From M30B19 sp041741535 (lineage in GTDB: Bacteria; Planctomycetota; Planctomycetia; Pirellulales; Pirellulaceae): DNA of 64,000 nt. This document shows positions 24,705 through 32,866 of this stretch, piece after piece. The notes below the pieces were generated by a model. The model ran no database searches, was not told the origin of the DNA, and saw only the letters and a list, made by a program, of their open reading frames with translations. The position numbers and the translations under genes are program-made. Positions within the stretch are counted from its first letter, which is position 1. Every line of letters starts with the position of its first letter. The stretch covers positions 62,001-126,000 of the forward strand of contig JBGSJV010000034.1 of NCBI GenBank assembly GCA_041741535.1. Reading direction: 5' to 3'.

Positions 24705-26804
24705 TTAGGGCGTGGCAACGTCAATCGTTAGTGTGGGGACTGGGAGCCAAACTGGAATCTCTTGCGAGGCGGCTTCGGCGGATGGTTTCCACTGGATTTT
24801 TGTTTCGTTGTGAAAACCAATCGTGTAACGACCGGCCGGTGTTTCCGCTGGAACTTGGATGGTGATGTTGGCTTGCGTTTGATCGGGTGGAACCGTCGCT
24901 TCGCCAATCGCCCAACCGGGTGGCAGTTGAATTGGGCGAACGATACATGGACCGCCGCCACCCGTTCGACGCTCCAAATTCAGGACTGCGGTCGTTGGTA
25001 CCGCTGGTGTGACGGGAACGGTGTTGACCGCCCAATTCATACCCAGAGCCGATTCTTGTTCCGTCGCAACTCGTAATCGCTGTTCGGCGATCAAGCTCCA
25101 TTGCACGAAGTTTCTGCGCGGCGAAGAAGGTTGCTGGATTGCTGCGGGCCAAGCGACTCGGCGAAGATTCGGCTCACTCAACGAACGACCCACGATGCGA
25201 ACTATTTCGCACGATTCGTTCACGCTCTTTTCTGCTTGTACGACTAGTGTTGCTTGATTGACCGCGGGATGCACAATGACGGGGGACGCTGATAGGCCTT
25301 CCGGCAAACCAGCAGCGGTCAATTCAATCGCGCCCGCGAAACCTTGGCGACGCAGCACATGGACATGCCAAGCCACCGTGCCACCCCGTTCGACCTGCGA
25401 GCCACCGGGCCGCGCCTGGGCGGGATCGTTGTTGTGAAACTGGGGATGGGCGATCAATTGAAAGTCCGGTTGGGGCGCTCCAATCGAGACAACAAATTGA
25501 CGCGCCTCGGCGGGACGTGGACTCGTGATGTGGTCCATGACCAACACACAATATCGTCCCTCTTCGGGAAGCGTGGCTAGGAACGAAGGGTCGGGGCTGG
25601 CGATGTTCACCGAGCCGGTACCAACACCCGGTGAGTCGTCTTGATGGGTGAGCAATTGCAAAGTTTCGGTCCCGGCTTCGTCCCGACGGACGCGGTACAA
25701 GAGCAGTTGCGGGTCCGTTAGTTGCCCGGCACTGGCGGAGACCAATTCGCACCAAATGCCCTGCCCTGCCCCGCCTTGTAAATCAATTCGGGCGGGTTGT
25801 GTCGGCTCACCAAATTGCCCACTGACGACGACAGGCAAGGTATGAATCGTTTCGGTGGTGGGCTGTGGAATCACTTGAGTGAAGTCCAAGCCGCCGGCGA
25901 ATGTTGCCCGATCTCCCACGACCGGGACAATCGCGGGATCTCGCCAGAATCGTTGACGAACATCGGTCGGTTGCCGCAGCGCCTCGACCAGGGAACCCGT
26001 TGTCGCGGCGGTCGCCTCGGTCGCGGGCGGTGTTTCCGTTTCAGCAGTGGCAACGGGCGAAGTTGCTGGATTTTCTAGGCGAAGATTCATCGTGAAGTAA
26101 TAGTCGGGGCCACCTTGATGCAAAAAATCATGGACCTCGATCAGGTATTTCCCGGCGTCCGCGGTCGGATAACGTATCTCGGCGGGTTGTCGCTTGATGG
26201 CGCGACTTCGAGCCAACTCCAAACCATGTTCGTCGCGCAAGATCACAACGGGAATGGCATTCGAATCGAGTGTTTGCGCATCGACTTGAATATGCAGTGC
26301 CTGGGGCTGAGTCAAACTAAAGTGATAACGTTGCTTTTGTTGTTCGCGACAACGGTCCCAAATCAGACTGCCGATCGGCAAAGCGAAACCCGCACTGGAT
26401 TCGACGGCGGTTGGGTCCGGGATCACGACCGGTTGGGGACTCACCACAAACGAACGTGGATTCGAAACTCCATTTCGACCGACCGCCGCAACTTCGTAGA
26501 TACCAGGCGCCACTCGTGGCGAAACGGAGACTTCAAAGTGTCCAAATTTTGGTGGAGCGGTTTGGTCGGCGGAGGCGACGGGTTCTGTGAGAAATCGTGC
26601 GACGATTTCGGGATGCGAAAAGACCAACCGGTGCACCTCTTCGCCATGTTCGGCGGCGGTCAATTGAATCGGTGCGGTTGTCCCGACCTGGACCACGTGT
26701 TGGTTCAGGGCCCGCAGTTGGGGTGTTGGCTGAGCAACGACCCAGTCCCCGCCCCAACAAAGCCAGGAGCTAATCACCAACAAAAATCTAAGGCATGAAT
26801 TCAT
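24705..26804 (-). CDS. Secreted PPC-domain protein
   Basis: This encodes 699 aa with a signal peptide (residues 1-25, ending near VVAQ). The protein is built of beta-sandwich domains. A pre-peptidase C-terminal (PPC) domain lies at about 150-245 (RYHFSLTQPQALHIQVDAQ, DAGKYLIEVHDFLHQGGPDYYFTMNL), and a second PPC-like unit at about 330-435 (LPEEGRYCVLVMDH). Ig-like strands follow to the end. No protease or other catalytic domain is present, so it is probably a structural or binding partner. Its start is 14 bp from the stop of the DUF1549/DUF1553 gene, so the two are co-transcribed. Planctomycetes often place such PPC proteins beside DUF1549 proteins. Confidence 0.82.
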   Translation of the reverse strand: MNSCLRFLLVISSWLCWGGDWVVAQPTPQLRALNQHVVQVGTTAPIQLTAAEHGEEVHRLVFSHPEIVARFLTEPVASADQTAPPKFGHFEVSVSPRVAPGIYEVAAVGRNGVSNPRSFVVSPQPVVIPDPTAVESSAGFALPIGSLIWDRCREQQKQRYHFSLTQPQALHIQVDAQTLDSNAIPVVILRDEHGLELARSRAIKRQPAEIRYPTADAGKYLIEVHDFLHQGGPDYYFTMNLRLENPATSPVATAETETPPATEATAATTGSLVEALRQPTDVRQRFWRDPAIVPVVGDRATFAGGLDFTQVIPQPTTETIHTLPVVVSGQFGEPTQPARIDLQGGAGQGIWCELVSASAGQLTDPQLLLYRVRRDEAGTETLQLLTHQDDSPGVGTGSVNIASPDPSFLATLPEEGRYCVLVMDHITSPRPAEARQFVVSIGAPQPDFQLIAHPQFHNNDPAQARPGGSQVERGGTVAWHVHVLRRQGFAGAIELTAAGLPEGLSASPVIVHPAVNQATLVVQAEKSVNESCEIVRIVGRSLSEPNLRRVAWPAAIQQPSSPRRNFVQWSLIAEQRLRVATEQESALGMNWAVNTVPVTPAVPTTAVLNLERRTGGGGPCIVRPIQLPPGWAIGEATVPPDQTQANITIQVPAETPAGRYTIGFHNETKIQWKPSAEAASQEIPVWLPVPTLTIDVATP

Positions 26805-26818
26805 CGGCGGCGCATCGC

Positions 26819-29365
26819 TTAGTGATTGAACAGAAACTCTTTGGTGTTGACCAAGGCCCAGACCAAATCTTCGTACGCAATCTTGAACGCCGCTTGTTTG
26901 GCCTCGGGCGTTGCTTCGCTTTTATCCACGTGTTTTTGGACGAAAGCGAGTGCTGCCGATTTTTCGGCTTCGGTGGGCCGACGACTCAACGCTCGCAAAT
27001 AAAGTTCCTCGATCACCTGTTGTGGTTCAACCGAGGCGGCAGCGAACTTGGCCGGACGAGCTTGCGGTTCGCCCAGCTTGGCTTGGACTTCCTTCGAATT
27101 AAGTAGATGGAGACTTTGTGCCAAAGTTGCTTCTTGCGAACGTTCACATTCGCACGCGGTTGTCGATTCCGGTTGACCAAAGACCGTTAGGAAGTAAGAC
27201 GAAAAACTCGTGTCGGGCAGACTAACCGCGCGAGTGCCAGCGGGCATGCCGGCAAAATTTGTTGTGGTTCCTAGGACTTCGTCAACGGCATCCAGCAACA
27301 CTTCGGCGGTCAGTCGTTTGGGATAGAACCGCGAATAGCTAGTTTGGTCATTCACATTGTGTTCGTTAGCGTCCCACGACAATTGGTACGCTTGTGAATT
27401 GCAAATCAATCGCACCAGCGACTTCAAGTCGTATTTGTTCTCGACAAGATGATTTTCCAAGGCTTCCAAGAGTTCAGGATTCGAAGGAGGGTTCGTCACC
27501 CGCATGTCGTCTTCTGGTTCGACCAAGCCGCGGCCGAAAAAGTGTTTCCAATATCGATTGGCCAACATGCGCGCGAAGAAAGGATTTTCAGGCGCGACCA
27601 GCCAATCGGCCATTGCCAACCGAGCGTCCAAATACTCTTGGATTTGATGCGGAGCCGCATCCAAGCCAACGGGCGACAGGCCTTGTCCCGATTTGGGGTG
27701 CGTGGCACCCGCGCCACCGACCCGGGAAACAAACTGGGGTTCTTGAGGTGTGGCACCTTGCTTCTGTTGCAGCTTGCTAAAGAAAGCCGACATCTGATAA
27801 TAATCCGTCTGACTCCACTTCTCGAACGGATGATGATGGCACCGCGCACACTGCAATCGTTGTCCCATCAACATCTGCGCCAAGTCTTCCAGTCGCGATT
27901 CATTGTTCGGCACTTGCCGGTACCAAATCACCGCCGGGTTAACGTCGGGGTCGCCTGACGCGGTCACGAGTTGCCGCACCCATTGGTCGTAGGGCACATT
28001 TTGATAGAACTGATCCCGCAACCATTGGTGAAACGCAAAGGCTCCGAATTTTTTGTCTTCTGATTCGCGGCGATTGCGGAGGATCGTGATCCACTTGCGA
28101 GCAAAGAAATCGGCGTAGCCTTCGCTATTCAGAAGTTGCTCAATGAGCCGAGCACGTTTGTTGGGTGATTGTTCGGCTAGAAAGGCGAGGGTCTGCGTTT
28201 GGCTAGGTAGTTGTCCAGTCAGATCCAACGTCACGCGGCGAACAAATGTCGCATCGTCACATGGCGGCGAGGGTGGAATCCCCAGCGTTTTGAGTTTATC
28301 GAACACGGCCACATCCACCGCGTTGGTTGGCGTAGGCCAATGAGCCACTTCGGCGCCCAAGGGAACACTGGCGCGAAACACTGCGACTTGACCTTGATAG
28401 CGGGCCATGACGGCAACGTCGCCCGCTTGCTGTTTGAGTTGCACGAACCCGCGTTGGTCCACTTCGGCCAAATCCGTAAAGTTCGATTCGTACGTGGCTC
28501 CGCGCGTGACGTCTTCCACGCGACCATCACTGTAAACGGCCAGTACGGAAAGTTGTTGAGTGCTACCTCGTTGCAATTGTCGCGTCGGCGGATGAATCAA
28601 GATTTGTTCGACGCGTCCTTCGTCCGTTCGACCCGCGGGCATGCCTTGCGCGATCCAGCGTACCAGACGGCGATATTCGTCGGAGTCCGCTTCCAATCGT
28701 TTGCCGCCTCCGTGCGGCACGCTGTTGATGGCTTTCTGCAAAAGAAGACTTTCCTCGGGGGCCGCTGGGAAGACACGCCGACCTCGGCCTTCGTTGACGA
28801 TGTACTCGTGGTCCTCGCCGGGTTCGAATCCCAACAAGGAAAGTTTGAATCCGTTTTGTCCGGACGCTTTGCCATGACAACCGCCTCCGTTGCACCCGAA
28901 CTTGGTAAAGATCGGGATGATCTGGTTGTTGAAGCTGACGGGCTGTAGTTCCGTGAACCCCGAAACTTCAAATGGGATGGAGGTCGATAGGGAATCGTTC
29001 CAAACGGCGGTGATTGTCCCCGAACCATCGGCCAAAGGTGTTAGCCAGCCATCGTCACGGATCGTGGCAATATGAGGAGGGCTGACGCTGAAGCGTACAA
29101 CACGAGTCGCGTCGTAGGTGTGTCCGGCTGGATCAGTTCCAAGTAACTGCACTTGCCAGCGTGCATCGGCTCCTCGCAAATGAATGGAGCGATCACCGGC
29201 GGTTTCGAATCGAATGGAGCTCAACGTAAGCGGTTGGGCGAGGTCGGTTTCGCTACCGAGGAGCAGTGCGGTGCTGGTCGTGAGGACGCCGCCTATGCCC
29301 AAGGCGAGATTCCACCAAAGGAAAATCAATAAGCCGGATCGTATCACGCTGAGTATCTTGCTCAT
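26819..29365 (-). CDS. DUF1549/DUF1553 (PSD1-type) cytochrome protein
   Basis: This encodes 848 aa; I preferred ATG 29365 over the upstream in-frame ATG at 29425 because a membrane/signal helix (residues 9-33) follows immediately. A bacterial Ig-like (BIG2) domain lies at about 55-135. A haem-type motif of unusual spacing, C158-N-G-G-G-C163-H164, then starts the PSD1-like section. DUF1549 is at about 370-560, containing CARCHHHPFEKW, and DUF1553 at about 610-830 with NRYWKHFFGRGLVEP and LAQSLHLLNS. These envelope proteins are hallmarks of Planctomycetes; the usual DUF1501 partner is missing, and a PPC protein takes its place 14 bp downstream. Function is unknown; redox or polysaccharide-related roles have been suggested from context in the phylum. 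Confidence 0.9.
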   Translation of the reverse strand: MSKILSVIRSGLLIFLWWNLALGIGGVLTTSTALLLGSETDLAQPLTLSSIRFETAGDRSIHLRGADARWQVQLLGTDPAGHTYDATRVVRFSVSPPHIATIRDDGWLTPLADGSGTITAVWNDSLSTSIPFEVSGFTELQPVSFNNQIIPIFTKFGCNGGGCHGKASGQNGFKLSLLGFEPGEDHEYIVNEGRGRRVFPAAPEESLLLQKAINSVPHGGGKRLEADSDEYRRLVRWIAQGMPAGRTDEGRVEQILIHPPTRQLQRGSTQQLSVLAVYSDGRVEDVTRGATYESNFTDLAEVDQRGFVQLKQQAGDVAVMARYQGQVAVFRASVPLGAEVAHWPTPTNAVDVAVFDKLKTLGIPPSPPCDDATFVRRVTLDLTGQLPSQTQTLAFLAEQSPNKRARLIEQLLNSEGYADFFARKWITILRNRRESEDKKFGAFAFHQWLRDQFYQNVPYDQWVRQLVTASGDPDVNPAVIWYRQVPNNESRLEDLAQMLMGQRLQCARCHHHPFEKWSQTDYYQMSAFFSKLQQKQGATPQEPQFVSRVGGAGATHPKSGQGLSPVGLDAAPHQIQEYLDARLAMADWLVAPENPFFARMLANRYWKHFFGRGLVEPEDDMRVTNPPSNPELLEALENHLVENKYDLKSLVRLICNSQAYQLSWDANEHNVNDQTSYSRFYPKRLTAEVLLDAVDEVLGTTTNFAGMPAGTRAVSLPDTSFSSYFLTVFGQPESTTACECERSQEATLAQSLHLLNSKEVQAKLGEPQARPAKFAAASVEPQQVIEELYLRALSRRPTEAEKSAALAFVQKHVDKSEATPEAKQAAFKIAYEDLVWALVNTKEFLFNH

Positions 29366-29643
29366 CGGTGACTCGTTGTAGGTGGGAGGCGGGGGTGGGG
29401 GGCTTCGTGAACCGCCGATCAACATCAGGTTGACCTACTTTCCGAACGCTGACTTACTGCCGGAAGCAATCGGTCAATTCGGGGTTGAGATTGGGTCACT
29501 CAATAGGCCCAGGCGGGTAAACGTGCGACCTAATCGTGTCCGGTAGGTCGCGCTAAAGCTCGTTAAGTCTAATCGAAAGCGAGTTGCAATGCTACTTGGG
29601 AAGTTTTCCCGAGAACAAAGCGGGCTGATGATGAGAAGCGAGT

Positions 29644-29810
29644 GCAGCAGGATGCAAGCGAGCAAAGGCCTGGAAGGTCGACAGAAGCACTGTGGGGTTG
29701 ATGTTCGTTGTTGATGCAGCAGGATGCAAGCGAGCAAAGGCCTGGAGGGCCGACAGAAGTACTGTGTTGCAGCAGGATTCAAGGGAGCGCAAGCCTGGAG
29801 GGCCGACAGA
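29644..29810. repeat. Three copies of a ~42-51 bp dispersed-type repeat
   Basis: Copies begin at 29644, 29716 and 29769. Each opens with GCAGCAGGATGCAAG or a close variant and closes with GGCCTGGAGGGCCGACAGA-like sequence. Copies 1 and 2 match over 51 bp with about three differences; copy 3 is shorter and more diverged. Related GGCC...GGGCCGACA pieces recur at about 29861-29880 and, inverted, near 29907-29932. Confidence 0.85.
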
Positions 29811-29947
29811 ACCTTTGCCGGGGTCGCTAGGCCCCGGGTTGAGTTTCCGATTTTTCAAAAAGGCCCAGCGGGCCGACACAAATCTTTGAGCGCATGCGGT
29901 CATTGTGCCGGCCTTTCAGGCCTCCCCGACTTTTTAGCAGCCGCCAA

Positions 29948-29967
29948 CCGGTGGCTCGCGCCACCGG
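29948..29967. terminator. Perfect hairpin, possible transcript end
   Basis: CCGGTGGC-TCGC-GCCACCGG is an 8-bp perfect stem with a 4-nt loop. No T-run follows on either strand, so it may be part of the repeat complex and not a terminator. Confidence 0.35.
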
Positions 29968-29996
29968 CAGAGGTTGTGCCAGCCCTTCGGGCTTAA

Positions 29997-30063
29997 GACC
30001 AAGACCACCAACCAAGGCCACCAACCAATTCTGCCAACCAATTCTGCCAACCAAGACCACCAA
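29997..30063. repeat. CCAACCAA iterations
   Basis: The motif CCAACCAA recurs five times within 67 bp, twice followed by TTCTG, giving an irregular 11-13 bp period. A similar run, ACCACCAAACCACC, lies at 30211-30224. Confidence 0.7.
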
Positions 30064-30096
30064 TACCGTTCAATTTTTGTTTAACCGCGACGCAGA

Positions 30097-30155
30097 GCAA
30101 TGCTGGGCGGTGACCCACCTTGCCAATTTTTTTTATGTAAGTCGCCCAGCATTGC
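30097..30155. repeat. 13-bp perfect inverted repeat
   Basis: GCAATGCTGGGCG at 30097-30109 is answered by its exact reverse complement at 30143-30155 with a 33-bp spacer containing a run of eight T. Outside the arms, GCGACGCA and TGCGTCGC continue the symmetry with a 3-base slip. It could be a folded RNA element downstream of the ketosynthase gene or a pair of inverted repeat units. Confidence 0.8.
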
Positions 30156-30231
30156 GTCGCTGAGCGATTCGGAAGTGAAATAAGTCCTTCGTTGAACGGG
30201 ATTGACCCCAACCACCAAACCACCAATCCAA

Positions 30232-31572
30232 TTAACCGAAGTTGGCGTCGCCGATTAGGACTGCACTGGCTTGGCCCTGCGGGGTGATGTTCAAGTTGAT
30301 AAAGCAACGACCGGGCGCGACTCCGGGGCGATTGACGACATTGATTCGGCAGGCCGAGTCCCGTTGCTCGCAATTGATCGTGCGGAATAGTTCGCCATGT
30401 TGCAGAGATAGCAGCGAGCCGATCGCTTCGACCATACCGCCGCCGGCCCCCAGGTTCCCGATGTAACTTTTCGCGGCGACAACGGGTACTTCTGGCCCAA
30501 GAACCTCTTCGATGGCTTCGGCTTCTTGTTGGTCGCAGGAGATCGTTCCGAGGCCGTGGGCGTTGACATGACCGATGTCGGAAGCTGCCAGGCCCGTTTG
30601 CCGCAATAGAGACTTGATAACGATTTCGAAGGCGCGGCGGAAGTTAGGTACGCCACGAGAATCTGCGACGGCGGCACTAGAGCCGGCAACGATGGTGCCC
30701 AAAATCTGAGCCCCGCGGGCTTGGGCATGAGCTTCGGTTTCTAGAACGATGGCTCCGGCCCCTTCGGCCAGGACCATGCCACTGCGATCGGCGGCGAAGG
30801 GACGACATGCTCGGCCCGGAACAGTTGGATCCGTTTCGTCCACCTCTCCAACGGCAATTTGTTCCTGCAAGGCCAAATGAACGCTGCGGGAGGTATGGAT
30901 ACGTGACCCGGTACCTCCGACGATCATCACATCCGCACTACCGCGAGCCACCGTGCAGAGCGCCTCCGTCAGTGCCATGTTGCTGCTGGCTTCTCGCACG
31001 GTCAGCGAGTTATTGGGACCGTGCAAGTCATGATAGATCGCCATGTGACACGCTGGCATGTTGGGCAGGTACTTCAACAACCAAAGTGGGTCGACTTTGG
31101 GGAGGCCTTTTTCTGGCCAAAGTGTAAAATCAAACTTCCCTTCGCTGTTCAGGCAAGCTTTGATGCCGTCAACGAACTCTTCCGGGATACTGAGGATATG
31201 GTCGCAGCCGTAGAGCACCCCAATACGTTCGCGTTGTACTTGCGGATCCGACGGTCCGGTGCTCAATTTGGCGTGGTTGATGGCGAGTTGCCCGGCTGCG
31301 ACGCCCATTTGGATGTCGCGGCACATTAGCTTTAGGCCCTTTTTGACCGTTCGCTGGAGTGTTTTCTCCATTTCGCCAAAGTTTGCTATATCGCCAGTGA
31401 ACTCCCGAGCTTGTCCCGCGACTTTGGTGGGAAGGAACTCATAGGGCGGCCCCAATGCGGTCACGCCGCTGTGGCCTTGTCGCAGCGCATTCCAATAGGA
31501 CTCCGGCGAGTTACCCAACGGAGAAATGATCCCGTAACCGGTAATGACAACGCGGGGAGCCACTGCACTCAT
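30232..31572 (-). CDS. Ketosynthase-fold protein without catalytic Cys
   Basis: This encodes 446 aa with the full thiolase fold of FabF-type beta-ketoacyl-ACP synthases: N-terminal RVVITGYGIISPLGNS, GSADVMIVGG, PFAADRSGMVLAEGAGAIVLE and VNAHGLGT (H339). By ungapped comparison with FabF the nucleophilic Cys is replaced by Glu (E194 in TVREASS), and the second catalytic His is replaced by Asn (N373 in KSYIGNLGAGG). Only one of the three catalytic residues remains, so it should not condense acyl chains. Chain-length factors and KSQ domains also lack the Cys, usually with Gln there. I preferred ATG 31572; a GTG at 31587 is possible. No carrier protein or active partner synthase is adjacent. Confidence 0.85.
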   Translation of the reverse strand: MSAVAPRVVITGYGIISPLGNSPESYWNALRQGHSGVTALGPPYEFLPTKVAGQAREFTGDIANFGEMEKTLQRTVKKGLKLMCRDIQMGVAAGQLAINHAKLSTGPSDPQVQRERIGVLYGCDHILSIPEEFVDGIKACLNSEGKFDFTLWPEKGLPKVDPLWLLKYLPNMPACHMAIYHDLHGPNNSLTVREASSNMALTEALCTVARGSADVMIVGGTGSRIHTSRSVHLALQEQIAVGEVDETDPTVPGRACRPFAADRSGMVLAEGAGAIVLETEAHAQARGAQILGTIVAGSSAAVADSRGVPNFRRAFEIVIKSLLRQTGLAASDIGHVNAHGLGTISCDQQEAEAIEEVLGPEVPVVAAKSYIGNLGAGGGMVEAIGSLLSLQHGELFRTINCEQRDSACRINVVNRPGVAPGRCFINLNITPQGQASAVLIGDANFG

Positions 31573-32013
31573 ATTCAAGTATCGCACCTTAACTAATGCA
31601 CCGTATTATTGGTATCTGCATCGACACATGAGCCGCGTGATGACTCAAATGCAGCTCCCCCATCCCGTACAATCTGGCACAGGTTACCAGATTTCCGACG
31701 CAAAAGGCTAGGGCACTGCAAGGCTCTCCGAAGTTTTGCCGATATGGCGCTGCCAGGTAAAAGTGAGGCTTTTTGGAATGGCGCGTTAAGTTGGGTCAGC
31801 GACAATTTGACTCACTAAGTAGACTTTCGTCCTTCGGTTTAGCTCCTGTACGATACTCGGCTATTTACTGCTCCTCCAAAGACACGGATCGTCGCAAATC
31901 CGGGTTCCGAAGATGAGCAAGCGGGTAAAAGCCTCGCGGTCAGTAGATTACTGATCGGTGGCCGACTGTTCGTTAGCGGGTGACTCCTTCTCGGCAAGCA
32001 GACAGCTGGAAAC
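31573..32013. other. Divergent promoter region of the ACIII locus
   Basis: These 441 bp separate the ketosynthase-like gene (minus) from actA (plus) and should hold the promoter of the 15-kb respiratory operon. I found no gene-like frame, no clear -35/-10 pair and no obvious operator palindrome. A run of purine-rich sequence sits just upstream of actA, but no strong ribosome-binding site. Confidence 0.45.
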
Positions 32014-32757
32014 ATGCAAGAATTCAATTTTCCGAATTGGGTGAACCGGATATTTTACGTCGGTTTGGCGGGCGCTGTCGTGTTTGGCGGCTATTTCGCA
32101 AATATGTTGTTCTTTGCGATTCATCCCGACGGCGTGAATGTGGGGCACAAGCCTCGTCAACCTGTCCCATTCAGTCACCAGTTGCACGCAGGTGTGCTGA
32201 AGATGGACTGTCGTTATTGTCATAACACGGTGGAGGTTGCTGGTCATGCCGCGATCCCGCCGACGGCGACTTGCGGAAATTGTCATGGAGGCAATCGTGT
32301 TGTCCCTGGCCGGACTTTGGCGGTCGTTTTTCCGGAAAGTCCCTTGTTGGAGCCGGTGCGCTCCAGTCTCGAGGCGGCTAACGAGAAGAAGGGTTCGGCT
32401 CCCGATAGTGTGGATTGGATTAAAGTTCATGACATGCCGGACTTTGTCTATTTCAACCACAGCGCGCATATCAATCGGGGCGTGAGTTGCGTTTCGTGCC
32501 ACGGTCGAGTGGACCAGATGTTGGAAGTAACTCAGGTCAAGTCTCTATCGATGAAGTTCTGTTTGGATTGTCATCGCAACCCAACTCCGAACTTGCGTGA
32601 TCCAAGTTTGGTAACGGATTTGGAGTTTAAAATCAGCAAAGAACATCCGCAGATTGTAGACGGCCAGCGTTTTGAGACTCAGGAAGAGTACGGCGCCTAC
32701 TGGAAGAAGAAGTTGGGGATTGATCCCAGTATTAGTTGCTCCACCTGCCACCGCTAA
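32014..32757 (+). CDS. actA: Alternative Complex III pentahaem cytochrome ActA
   Basis: This encodes 247 aa. One transmembrane helix at residues 12-36 anchors it, and the rest faces the periplasm. Five CXXCH haem motifs are visible: CRYCH (66-70), CGNCH (87-91), CVSCH (about 156), CLDCH (about 185) and CSTCH at the very end, exactly the number expected for ActA. Extra histidines (FSHQLH, YFNHSAH) can be axial ligands. ACIII oxidises menaquinol and passes electrons to cytochrome c or straight to a haem-copper oxidase; ActA carries them outward. It is the first gene of the locus, 109 bp before actB. Confidence 0.92.
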   Translation: MQEFNFPNWVNRIFYVGLAGAVVFGGYFANMLFFAIHPDGVNVGHKPRQPVPFSHQLHAGVLKMDCRYCHNTVEVAGHAAIPPTATCGNCHGGNRVVPGRTLAVVFPESPLLEPVRSSLEAANEKKGSAPDSVDWIKVHDMPDFVYFNHSAHINRGVSCVSCHGRVDQMLEVTQVKSLSMKFCLDCHRNPTPNLRDPSLVTDLEFKISKEHPQIVDGQRFETQEEYGAYWKKKLGIDPSISCSTCHR

Positions 32758-32866
32758 GTTTTGGGGTGGCGAGCAGTAGGTTGGGGTAGATGGGCCGGGG
32801 TGGGTTAGCAACGTGCAGAAAAACGCAAGCAGCAAATTCGACAGTGACTTTGGGACGTTTCGGAAT

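Larger units (their letters stand above)
29366..30231. other. Long repeat-rich spacer
   Basis: This 866-bp region lies between two minus-strand genes and has no credible gene. It contains three copies of a GCAGCAGG-type repeat, GGCC-rich hairpins, an 8-bp-stem hairpin at 29948-29967, a string of CCAACCAA iterations and a long-armed inverted repeat, all listed separately. Confidence 0.7.

Noticed and set aside
28827..28840. GGTTCGAATCCC, resembling a tRNA T-arm
   Set aside because: It sits inside the DUF1549 coding sequence in frame, and no acceptor or anticodon arm surrounds it.
29894..30163. 89-codon plus-strand frame in the repeat spacer
   Set aside because: It is formed by the GGCC-rich and CCAACCAA repeats; the translation is low-complexity Thr/Pro/Lys without a start site.
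31609..31818. Short plus-strand frame in the region upstream of actA
   Set aside because: 69 codons, Ser/Arg-rich, no ribosome-binding site; more likely promoter/leader sequence.
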